From Halichondria panicea (Eukaryota > Porifera > Demospongiae > Suberitida > Halichondriidae): a stretch of DNA of 64,000 bases. Shown here piece after piece: positions 48,723-64,000 of this stretch. Where the stretch lies: positions 1,247,001 to 1,311,000 of the forward strand of contig NC_087387.1 of assembly GCF_963675165.1 (NCBI RefSeq), written 5' to 3'. The number at the start of each line of letters is the position of its first letter. Position 1 is the stretch's first letter. The notes under the pieces are model-generated. The model was not told the DNA's origin and ran no database searches. It worked only from the letters and a program-made list of their open reading frames with translations. Position numbers and translations under genes: made by a program.

Positions 48723-49414
48723 CGTTAGTTCAGATCTGGGGAATGCATTTGTACAACATTTATAAAAGTATGAAACTATTCTAATATAAAAATTAAATAC
48801 AACTTCGCTAGAAATTGAGTAGATCTATACAAGTTGAATCGGTGAATAATATTTTGCACTAAGTGATCAATTAGGTCAAGCTAAGCTAAACCTCTGCAGC
48901 TAAGTTGAAAAAACGGGTACCCGAAAAAACTTACCTACTATTTATAAAAACTTCCTAGATTCAACAATTACAAGCCTTTGTTTTGCATGTACCTTGTACT
49001 GGTACATGCTACGCCCATTACACAATGTTATAAATCTGACCAGATACGCCCACTTTTTTATTTCAACACTGGCCCACACTTTCTTCAATATGAAAGTACA
49101 TGTACATGTATGTACAACAATTCTACACAACTTGGTAGCAACATTGATTGATATCTCCCTGAGCACTGGGCATGATATGCCTTGATCCCATGCAGACCGC
49201 ACTGAATGGAGGCCTTATAGGAGGCTAGTGATGCTTCTATTAAATAGCTGTCTTGGTATCTTTCAATTTAAAATTATAATTATCAGCGTACTAGGTACAC
49301 AAATATTGAGGAATGCATAATCATAAGTATGTGTTCAATACATGTACATGTATATAACTGGTAAAAATGTTTGCCAAGTTTATAAATCGTTGAACAAAAT
49401 AATGTTCGATGTGT
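48723..49414 (-). promoter_or_regulatory. 5' leader of TRIM-NHL copy H
   Basis: No gene is seen. The 5'UTR intron runs from donor GTAAGT at 48,934 to an acceptor near 48,735. The AGATACGCCCAC motif is near 49,042, followed by TACATGTACATGTA. The distal portion is the 3' flank of intact MCM6, so the two genes are only about 700 bp apart and in the same orientation. Confidence 0.5.
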
Positions 49415-55693
<6,279 letters not shown>

Positions 55694-55935
55694 GGCTAGC
55701 CTTTGGAGGTGGTTCAATCCTAGGTTCAAGCCCTAGATTCTCTTAAACTGCTTTTCTTTCCAGTGTTGAGAGTTCACAAGTTCGCCTCCTTCTTGCGCCC
55801 ATTTGCGGTAAGGAAGCGCACATGGCTTAGGGAAATTCCCTATTATAATTACACTACCAATTGGGAATTTCCCTTAATTATACACCCAAGACACACCTAC
55901 TTCTTGTATCAGAGTTTTAATTACTATAGTAAATA
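55694..55935. promoter_or_regulatory. Divergent MCM6/HIBADH promoter with paired kB-like sites
   Basis: The 242 bp between the two start codons must serve both genes. It contains GGGAAATTCCC (55,830-55,840) and GGGAATTTCCC (55,863-55,873), inverted relative to each other with starts 33 bp apart. Both fit the Rel/NF-kB consensus GGGRNWYYCC. A TTGCGCCC near 55,793 weakly resembles an E2F half-site, which would fit an MCM gene. No TATA box is obvious. Function is inferred from sequence only. Confidence 0.6.
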
Positions 55936-58050
55936 ATGTCTCTCCTTCGAGTGTCCCTGCTATGCAGAGCTGGCCTAAGCAGGCCAGTCCTCAGTGTCCT
56001 ATCCCACAAAAGCTACAGCACCAACAATGAGGTTAGTCTCCAGAGTTCTCTCTAGAGATAGCCTCATGAATGTTACCCTCACACTCAGCCTGTCGGGTTC
56101 ATCGGGCTCGGCAACATGGGAGCTCCAATGGCCAACAATCTACTGCAAAAGGGGCACAAACTAGTCGTCTATGATATTGCCGAGGCAGCAGTCTCTCAGG
56201 CTGTATCAGCCGGTGCTGTCAAGGCAACCAGTCCGGCTGAGGTACGTGTGATGTTGATGATTAAATGGCCAATTTGAGTAAAATTTGTACTGCAGGTGGC
56301 CAAGCAAGCCAACACTATAGTTACCATGCTGCCGGCAGGTAGTCATGTGCTCGAGTGTTACAAGGGGGAGAATGGAATATTTAGGTACGTTTGCTTTTTA
56401 TAGGCCCATGTTTTAAATTTCTTTTTTGTAATTTCCAGAAGAAACAATCAACTGTGTAATTATATTACAAGAGCTCTGTTTACATTGATCTTCCACATGC
56501 TCACACGTACACGCTCACACGTACACAGCACTGTGCCACAGTCTCACAAGCTTTTTATAGGCCCAAACTCAAGGTTCTAGATTTCTTAAGAAACTATAAT
56601 TATACAGGAGCTCTGTTTACATTGATCTTCCACATGCTCACACAGCACAGTCTCACGAGGTGCTTTATTGATTGACTCCAGCACCATAGATAGAGGCACT
56701 GTGAGTCAAGTGTTCAGCTCTGCACAGGAGCGGGGAGTCACCTACTTGGATGCACCAGTATCCGGAGGTTAGTCCGTCATCAGGCGTAACTCTGGCTGTA
56801 CTAACTGTAATGATACTAACTCTATAGTAACTATACCGAGGCTACAGCTTCGTCCAGCTTCTAACTCCACATACCTATACGTACATGATGTGTATAAGTA
56901 CAGTGTGTACAGTAAAAGCAATACCCCAATATTAGATACATGTAATCATCCTTTTTGGATTGCTTTAGCCAAAATATGCGATATACAATACTTCTAAATT
57001 ACATATATAGTCAATTCCCTTAGGTGTGGGTGCTGCTACTAAGGGTGTCCTGACCTTCATGGTGGGTGGAGACAAGGAGTCATGTGATCAAGCCACATCC
57101 CTTCTCGAGTGTATGGGGCGAACAGTGGTGCATTGTGGGGACAGTGGCACAGGGCAGGTAGCCAAGATCTGTAACAACATGCTCCTGGCCATTGAAATGA
57201 TTGGTACCAGCGAAGCTCTACAGCTGGGAATAAAGTGAGTATACAGTTACCGTATAATTAAGGTAGATGTTTACATGTTTACAGTGAACACATAATAGCT
57301 TGGTATGTATAGTGTAACGAAGCTTGCATACATGTACATGTACATGTGCATTTGTATTGACTGCTCCTTTTTGTTTAGTCCTTACTACTATCTTTGTTTA
57401 CCCTCTAGCTATCCCATTGACCCCCCTCCCCCCCACACACACACAGCCTTGGCATGGACCCCAAGCGACTGACAGATATCATCAACGTTGCTAGTGGGCG
57501 AAGCTGGTCCTCAGAGGTGTACAACCCCTGCCCTGGGGTGATGGAGAACGTGCCCTCAAGCAACAACTACCAGGGAGGCTTTGGAACCACCCTCATGCTC
57601 AAGGTGTGCGTGGTGTGTGTGTGTGTGTGGCTTATTGATTGGTAACTTAGACATAACATAATGTTGAAGCAAACTAAGTTGCCTGGGGCTTGAATAGGAA
57701 GTTTGTGTTTCACTTGGCCAACCCCCATTAACTATAATTATTTGACCAATTCACATTAGCTCTTGGATGGATATACAGACGTAACAGTGTAGGTACATAT
57801 AGATCTTTTTGAATGGCCTGTGTGGTAACTAATTGTATTGTGTGGTGCATTGTCATGAGGCTAAAGTCGATCACCCCATCCCCCCCCACACCTACAGGAC
57901 CTTGGTCTAGCTATGGACGCTGCTGCCAGCTCACAATCCACTGCTCTACTGGGAAGTATGGCAACACAGGTGTACAGAATGATGAGTCAGCATGGATACG
58001 CTGACAAAGACTTCTCATCCGTGTTTAAATTTATAGAGAAGGAGAAATAG
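55936..58050 (+). CDS. HIBADH: 3-hydroxyisobutyrate dehydrogenase, mitochondrial (7 exons, 314 aa)
   Basis: The enzyme oxidises 3-hydroxyisobutyrate to methylmalonate semialdehyde with NAD in mitochondrial valine breakdown. Exons: 55936-56031, 56089-56241, 56296-56384, 56682-56767, 57024-57234, 57447-57603, 57898-58050; they sum to 315 codons. The N-terminus ([20 protein letters not shown]) is basic, Ser/Leu-rich and acid-free, as expected for a mitochondrial presequence. The NAD-binding GFIGLGNMG, the substrate-loop DAPVSGGVGAA and the catalytic-lysine segment GQVAKICNN are all present. Slightly shorter than the human enzyme (336). The C-terminus ends FKFIEKEK. It is convergent with the KANSL2-like gene. 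Intron 3 carries a diverged internal duplication. Confidence 0.96.
56385..56681. repeat. Diverged tandem duplication in HIBADH intron 3
   Basis: The sequence around GAGCTCTGTTTACATTGATC with the following CCACATGCTCACAC appears twice about 150 bases apart (near 56,470 and 56,612), together with a repeated TTTTTATAGGCCCA. It is a local duplication without coding content. Confidence 0.75.
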
Positions 58051-58280
58051 ACACCAGACAGCATTGAACTAGTAACAGGAACAGATTACTATGTGTTTAT
58101 GATGTTAGCAAATAGGAATCACATTGTATCGAGGTTTACTTTGTCACTGAAAGCTTTGTGTATGTGTTATGTATCTTAACTCTGTCATCATTGACACAAT
58201 AATTATACAATATAGCTGTAGGAATGTATGTGGTCATGCAGACCTCACTTCAGCACTGTAAACGCAATACTTGTATCATC

Positions 58281-58286
58281 AATAAA
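58281..58286 (+). terminator. HIBADH: Polyadenylation signal AATAAA for HIBADH
   Basis: A canonical AATAAA lies 231 bases after the HIBADH stop codon. The rest of the 58,051-58,559 convergent spacer is AT-rich, with ATACATACATAC runs and no gene seen. Confidence 0.6.
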
Positions 58287-58559
58287 TGAACATAATTATG
58301 GGCTTATAAATGATATACCAATTGCAAGGCGTATCTAATTTCGTGATAATTAGCTGATGTGTGTACATACATTATACTATAAATACGTGTACTCAAGCAG
58401 AATGCCTGAATGTACTAAGTGTACTTACATAATTATAGGATTGATATGTATTTCGAATTAATCACGAGCAGCAATATACACAGTTGATTGCACAAGTATG
58501 TAATCATGGAGCCACAAACGTACATACATACATACATCTCTAACTACACAGTCATGTGA

Positions 58560-60225
58560 TCAGTTCCCGTCCTCTTCCCCGGCCATCATGATGTCCCCCA
58601 GGTCTGCCTCCAGTGGTGGCAGGTCCAGGCTTTGTAATGGAGGGGGCAGTGTGAGCAGATCATCCAGACTGCTCCTGGGTGCGAGCGAATTGTCCGTAGG
58701 AGATTCGGTAATGGTGGGTTGACCCTTGGGGGGGTCGGCAATGGTGGACTGAGGGGGTGAACCTTTAGGGGGGTCAACGGTGACAATGGTAGGCTGGTGA
58801 ATAAGGTTAGGAGCGTCTCTGTGAGACTTCAGAATATTGGGAAGTGGAGTTTTCTTAGGAAGAATCTGTATAAGAGAGAGGAATTCTATTTACTATATCA
58901 GTGGTTTATGGGAGTAATCATTTTCCTATCAGTGGTTTTGGGAAATAACAAAGCTGGGGGACTGGAAACACAAAGCAATGATGTACACATGTACACTGTA
59001 CAGGCCACAAGCTGTTGCTTCCTAAGTAGGAAACTACCAGTCACTAGGTAAAGAATACATGTTGACAGGAATAAGTAACATATTTGAGCCCTTAACTGGG
59101 ACGAAGCACAAATGGCTTTTAGGGCACACAAAATATGCTTTTCCATTCAACACCCATTCACGGGAGGCCCACACACCACCACTGTTAATAGGCTACTATA
59201 AACACCTTTGCTGCTATGATAATTACTGTCCTGCTTGAGTGACTATGCACTCACCTTCGTAATCTTGGTTCTGGAGCCACCCTTCCCAATCCCTCCTCTG
59301 ATCACACCCCTCTTGAGGGATGCCATGCCACCTAAATCAGCAGCTCTGAAATGTTTGTGACAGGTATTGCTTGCAGAGAGGATATCTGGCACTGGATTAT
59401 CACATTTTTCTTTGGTAGTGGTGTCGCTTGAGGTACAGCAACGATAGAGAAACTGATCACGACTCTTGTGAATATCTGCACGTGAACAAGATACACATAA
59501 TACATACACAACTTAAGTGGGACTCAGGGAATGAAAATGAAACCATTCAGACTTTCCTCTTAATTTACGTACAAATGAGCAATACTGAGCAACCTTGTAC
59601 AAGAAGATAGCAATCCAGGAAGCATATGCTTTACATGCGAACAGAAACAGAAGCCACACACACATTAAGTATCCAACTGAGAGGTTGTATAAATCACATT
59701 CTTTCAAGCATCGTTTAATTTAATTTTACATACACACATTGAATGCTTACGTTTAGTACAGAATCTTGTGAAGGGAAGAGCTTGCTGTGAGCACTTGCAA
59801 CATTGAACAATACCACATTGTCTCACTCGACTCAAAGTGGGTGTGGTCAGGCTACAATAGTTTAACGTGACAGCCGTCAAGGAGGGTTCGAATTTTGACA
59901 CTCGTATCAATGTTTGTATATTGGGCAGTGACTTCTGGATGACCTCTTCTTGCAGTCGGATAGATTGATTTATTTCCACTATTTGCTGTTCCAAAGTGGC
60001 TTTGAGCTTTTCAGCACGGTTACACAGTGTATTGTGTTTGAATTCTGAAGGATGGATTGTATGATTTGGTCTGCTATTGGTTTCAAAATAGGTTGAATGG
60101 ACAAGTTCGTTGAGCACCTTGGTTACTTCTTCACTGTGACAGTCATTGGGAACTATGTCTTCGTAGCCAGCCTTGAGAAGTCTTGTGGGAGGAAACTTGG
60201 GACCTGGCTTTCGGATTTCAGCCAT
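58560..60225 (-). CDS. KANSL2: KANSL2-like NSL-complex subunit (3 exons, 333 aa)
   Basis: It is probably the homologue of KANSL2, a subunit of the NSL histone acetyltransferase complex in the nucleus. Exons 59751-60225, 59255-59475 and 58560-58865 join in phase (334 codons). The start MAEIRKPG at 60,225 was chosen; an in-frame ATG 12 codons upstream exists. A predicted helical segment around HNTLCNRAEKLKATLEQQ precedes a C3HC3H zinc-binding domain: CKCSQQALPFTRFCTKHI, then FLYRCC, KCDNPVPD and CHKHF. This matches the second such domain of human KANSL2 (SLPMTRHCLTHI, VLFKCC, PCNKPVPV). The C-terminus is proline-rich and acidic. The first C3HC3H domain of the vertebrate protein is not seen, so the gene is shorter than human KANSL2 (about 490). 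INO80D is the alternative. Confidence 0.75.
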
Positions 60226-60804
60226 TTTAAAGTTGTATATTACTTTATCGTTTAGCCCCACCTAATTCAGATATTTGGAAATACATCATTTGGACGTAGC
60301 TCTTTGTCTCCTCCTACGTTGTGTAACGTTTCAAATACGATGAGGGTGTGTCAATAACTTAAGCCAATCAAAATGACTGTACAGTCAGGTGCTTTGTGGC
60401 TATAAAAAGAGCTAAGGATTGAAGAATAGTCAGTTTTTGTTTTCTCCCCTGACAACAAAAGCGTGCGAGAGTGCCCCGTGCAAACTCTGTTCATCTTCTC
60501 AGCGTCAGCGTGACTACTAAATTTTCTCAGAAGCACAAGCCATTCTCCGAAAACGCTTGGATCACAAAATTTAACAAGGTTGGTTTCCGTGTTAATTTTT
60601 GGCGTTTTGCATGCTTAGCTAGCTGCTACCTTATTCTCTAGACTACTATACTGTGCATTGTGTGTAATCGTGCATGCATTTTGCAACCCTTGTGTACGTG
60701 TGTGTATTATATTTAGGTGCAGAGGTCCGTAGATATTGCATAATTTTGCAGCCGTATAAGTGTGTTAATTATATTCATGTTCCACCCCCGCAGTTTGTTT
60801 TAGC
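60226..60804. promoter_or_regulatory. Divergent KANSL2-like/HEXIM promoter and HEXIM 5'UTR intron
   Basis: Facing HEXIM, a CCAAT box (AGCCAATCAA, 60,361-60,370) precedes a TATA box (TATAAAAAGA, 60,401-60,410) by about 35 bases. A likely 5'UTR exon ends at a donor AACAAG|GTTGGT (60,578) and rejoins at the acceptor CCCGCAG (60,792), 12 bases before the ATG. A sharp TATA-type start is implied for HEXIM, while the KANSL2-like side has no TATA. No other gene is seen. Confidence 0.65.
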
Positions 60805-61509
60805 ATGCTATCAGAGCTCACTCTCACTCAACTGTATAAATTGATGGAGATTCAAAGAAAAATAATGGATTCTGAGCTCAGCCAAATACGACCTCCCAAG
60901 AAGGGCTCCCCTGGAACGTCTGACAGTGACAAGGGCGTGGACGTGACCTGCGAACACCCCAGAAAGAAACATCGTCGAGGAAGGCATCGTCGCAAATGGA
61001 AGCCGTATTCTTGTCTCACAATGGAAGAAAAACGCAAGCTTGAAGCCAGAGAGGCTGCAAGAGCTTTGAAGAGGGAGGCACAACTTGCAGGGAAACCCAG
61101 TGCACCGTGGAACACCACTCAGTTTATAATCGAGGACCATGGCATCAGCGAAATCAACATCCCTCAGCCTCGAGTCAGCAGAACCACTTCAATGGACAGT
61201 TCTCTATCTGACGATGAGTATTACGAAAGCCCTGAGGAGGAAGAATTTGAAAGAGGACTCTCAATCTCTATGGAACAAGATTTTGAGATGGCGTACAAAG
61301 AAGTTGCCTCGAAGAGATTGGAGGATATGAGCAAGAACCAACTGATTGAGGACTACATCAATCTTGAGCAGCAATTGGGATCAGTCAAGACTGAAGTTGA
61401 GACTGTTCGAAATCAATTGGAAGAAGTGGAAACTAAAAGTACTCAATTACAAGAAGAGAACGAGAGACTCAAACTTTTACTAATGAAACCCGAGGAACTT
61501 TCCACATAG
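60805..61509 (+). CDS. HEXIM1: HEXIM, 7SK snRNP inhibitor of P-TEFb (234 aa)
   Basis: HEXIM proteins bind 7SK RNA and inhibit the CDK9/cyclin T kinase P-TEFb, restraining transcription elongation. This single-exon CDS shows the arginine-rich RNA-binding motif KKHRRGRHRRKWKPY (about 54-68), the inhibitory motif region APWNTTQF (about 100-107), a serine/acidic stretch (SMDSSLSDDEYYES, about 130-150), and a C-terminal leucine-heptad coiled coil with the cyclin T-binding region (MSKNQLIEDYINLEQQL). The usual PYNT motif reads PWNT here. Shorter than human HEXIM1 (359), mainly by lacking its long N-terminal extension. The single-exon CDS is also true of vertebrate HEXIM1 and HEXIM2. Name used for the family, not to separate HEXIM1 from HEXIM2. 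Confidence 0.93.
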   Translation: MLSELTLTQLYKLMEIQRKIMDSELSQIRPPKKGSPGTSDSDKGVDVTCEHPRKKHRRGRHRRKWKPYSCLTMEEKRKLEAREAARALKREAQLAGKPSAPWNTTQFIIEDHGISEINIPQPRVSRTTSMDSSLSDDEYYESPEEEEFERGLSISMEQDFEMAYKEVASKRLEDMSKNQLIEDYINLEQQLGSVKTEVETVRNQLEEVETKSTQLQEENERLKLLLMKPEELST

Positions 61510-62111
61510 CTATAGCTCTTGTATCATCAGTTGTGTATATACCCAACCCCCCAGCACAATTCTCGTGTTCTTAAAGTGATTGTGTTCTTATAATGAAATT
61601 CATTGTGATGTTGACTTAAACCGATGCTGTGCTTAGCAAAATTGTTATTAGCCTATTAATTAATTTCATTGATTTGGTGTTCACTTATTATAAATCGATT
61701 AACGTGTACAATGATCGAATGCATGTTCTAATTAACGTATGGTACTAGACCTAGCAAGAACAGATAGCAATCGAGTCTCAATACCCCCTAAATTCAGTTA
61801 GGGTAGTAACTGTACTGTATAATTATAAACATGCCATGCGTTACTAATGGTGACAACATCATGTCGAAATTTAGCTCAAATTCCTACTTTCATAATGATT
61901 ATTATTACGGTATGCTCATGATTTGACTAACGTGCACATGTAGTGAGTCAAAATATTTATACGAGTCCAAAACAGAGAGAGAATATATACAATAATTATA
62001 ACAGAAAAACTACAGTTGTGTATACATACGCACAGTCAAACAATAGTTATGTAGCATTATATGATTACTGAGATGTTGAGTGTCCACTGACTGGTACTGT
62101 AACAGTGTTTC
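61510..62111. other. Convergent spacer between HEXIM and separase
   Basis: This 602-base AT-rich interval holds the 3'UTRs of two converging genes. I see no additional ORF, RNA gene or repeat, and no clear canonical polyadenylation hexamer for HEXIM. Confidence 0.6.
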
Positions 62112-63805
62112 TTAGTCTCTGAATGTGACAGGGACTCCATACACCACGGCGGCAGCACCAGTGACCCAGGGTAGCTTGCAAGCTTGTTTAGACTCGGCCA
62201 CCATTGTTGAGAGGTGGGAGTTCGATTTCTTGGTAGACTTGAACAGTGCTCGACTGAAACGATCAATGTCACCGTCAGAGACGTTCCAAAGGCACCCCAC
62301 CACTGACGGACTGTTTGTGTGTATTGAGTGGAAAGTGAAAGTTGCTTATATTCAGCATACCAGCAGTGACTGTCATAAGAGATGACTGCCTAACATAGGG
62401 ATAATGACTCACTTGTATGCATGAGTATTTATTGCCTCATAACAAATGAAATACCTTTCAGCCCCTATGAAATTGCAACATAATCAATGTTTACATGTAA
62501 TGATCATTATAAACCATAAACTCAACTACAACACAAACAGTACGTGTAGTACTCCGAATGATTATGTATTAAATAAAGTACACACACATGATCGATGTGT
62601 GTGTACTCACCTTCCAGACATGAGGAAATTAAGTGTTGGGCCCATTGGATCACTCCTCCCGCCCTCTTGTAAGTGGGCGGAGCTACAGCCGAGGAGCAGT
62701 GCAGTCGAGCGACAGGAGAGTTGTTGGAAACCAGAACTGGTTAGGAAGTTGCCAAAGCTGTGACCACAATACCTGGAAGACAAGTGTGGTTAGAACCACA
62801 ACATTACATGGCAAAACATTAGCTACATGTATACAGCTGCTGCTGTGCACACACCGTCAGTTGAACACAAAGTTTTAGTGTTTTGCAGTTTGAAGCATCA
62901 TAATATTATCATGACAAGACCACACCGGTATTAATAATGAGGTAACGCGTTTACAGAAGGACACGACATGTGTACAGTATACAGATTTCACCATGTAGCT
63001 AATGCATTCACAGTTGTATTATACTCACACATAGAGATCTTTGCTTTGCAATGCTGAAGTGTACTCCGTGTCTGTGGGGGGTCTACCAACGACCCCCTCC
63101 CAACCCTCCTGCGTGTTGAACCAGGTGGCAAACACGGACTGAGTCTTGAGCAAATCTCCCCCTGGATTGAGCACGTAGAACGCTGAGTCTTGGTTCACTG
63201 TCACCTCCCCTGTGTGCTCAGTCTGTAAAGGGGAAAATACATAACATGCAAACATGCACATATTTTACATCATCTCGATTGATCCCCAGTAAATACTGGC
63301 AACTTGTGCATAGTAGCATGCAGTCGCAATATTCCTCAATATTCCTCAATTAGTGGCCGCAGTGTAATAATAGAGGCCAAGCCAACAATTGTGAAAATTT
63401 TCATTGCACACCATTGAAATGTAAATTGTGAAATCCCTCAAAATTATGAAATCTCTATTTTAGTTAATGAAATCATTGATTTCGAAATCTCATATGTAGG
63501 AAACACCTGTTTCCGGCCCCTCAATCGTTACAGTCTATACATACACATGTAGTCACGCAAACCAATAGACCTCATACATTCCCAGTTCCCCCACAATACA
63601 CACTCCTCACCATGTGCATGTGTGCAGTAGTGAATTTCAACGAGGGCATCCTACACACGACCTTGTCAGCTAGCAGCGAGAGTGACTCCCACGGTAAGCC
63701 CACCACCCTCTCACCGAGCACCAGGATCACAGCCCCACCAGCTGACAAACAGAGAGGGGGAAACCACGAACCAACATAGGTACGCTCAAACTTGACAAAC
63801 AGTCT
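62112..63805 (-). CDS. ESPL1: Separase, C-terminal protease exons (partial, runs off right edge)
   Basis: Separase is the caspase-fold cysteine protease that cleaves cohesin at anaphase onset. Four exons at the C-terminus are visible: 63611-63805, 63029-63222, 62611-62772 and 62112-62310, with phases that agree and a stop at 62,112-62,114. The sequence shows VVGLPWESL, SAFYVLNPGGDL, GWEGVVGRPP, the catalytic histidine in YCGHSFGN, the catalytic cysteine in LLLGCSSAH, LWNVSDGDIDRF and the terminal GAAAVVYGVPVTF. These match human separase segment by segment (LPWESM, YAGHGAG, LLFGCSSA, LWDVTDRDIDR). Both catalytic residues are kept. The N-terminal superhelical part lies beyond the window. The HEXIM neighbour is convergent. 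Confidence 0.93.
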
Positions 63806-64000
63806 CTGTGTGAAAGCATAAAACACACCATTAGGTAACATCATGAACTCCTGGTAACATGTACAGTAACAATATTACATATTTACATGCAAGCAGTCAT
63901 AGAACATTACAACAAAAGACAAAAGGATTAAAAGATCAGTTTCTCTTTTCTTGTCAATAGTGTGTGGAGATGGGTTGATTGAGGGTCCTCATTTCAGTGG
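63806..64000 (-). other. Separase intron up to the window edge
   Basis: Upstream of the acceptor TTTCACACAG (near 63,806) the sequence is AT-rich and shows no exon that I can support. The next separase exon is probably at or beyond the edge. Confidence 0.5.

Overview
This is an animal nuclear genome window. It carries spliced genes with short GT-AG introns for MCM6, HIBADH, a KANSL2-like protein, HEXIM and separase, many TACATGTA-type runs, and a large TRIM-NHL family. Compact introns, small intergenic spaces and expanded TRIM-NHL genes suggest a basal metazoan, most likely a demosponge. That placement is inference; I could not test it. No RNA genes, CRISPR arrays, or retroviral or LTR-type elements were recognised.

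Positions 1-49,400 hold a degenerate tandem array read almost entirely on the minus strand. Its repeating order, in the direction of transcription, is the 3' part of MCM6, then an intronless TRIM-NHL gene (RING, two B-boxes, coiled coil, filamin-type domain, six NHL repeats), then all or part of a Tudor-domain gene. There are eight TRIM-NHL copies (A-H, left to right). A, F, G and H are full length, D is open but about one NHL repeat short, and B, C and E are broken. There are four 5'-truncated MCM6 copies (a-d) and six whole or partial Tudor copies (a-f). Two plus-strand fragments of an unrecognised gene accompany TRIM copies D and E. Copy-specific additions include a 234 bp TIR element, a foldback element, a 300 bp TC microsatellite, and palindromic copies of MCM6 exon 8 at two Tudor/MCM6 junctions.

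Positions 49,415-64,000 are ordinary single-copy sequence. An intact 16-exon MCM6 (minus) is the likely source of the truncated copies. It shares a 242 bp divergent promoter with HIBADH (plus, 7 exons). A KANSL2-like gene (minus, 3 exons) is divergent from HEXIM (plus). The C-terminal protease exons of separase (minus) run off the right edge.

The most interesting signal is in the TRIM-NHL copies. The RING/B-box/coiled-coil half and most of the NHL framework are nearly invariant, even at the DNA level. Short blocks of 2-4 codons vary strongly at two equivalent positions in each NHL repeat: just before the G-[VI]-[AC]-V strand and just after the V-Y-V-x-D strand. In NHL propellers both loops lie on the ligand-binding top face, while the opposite-face loops here are constant. 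This is what a diversifying recognition repertoire on a fixed E3-ligase chassis would look like. Gene conversion is visible elsewhere in the array as mosaic introns and swapped filamin-domain cassettes.
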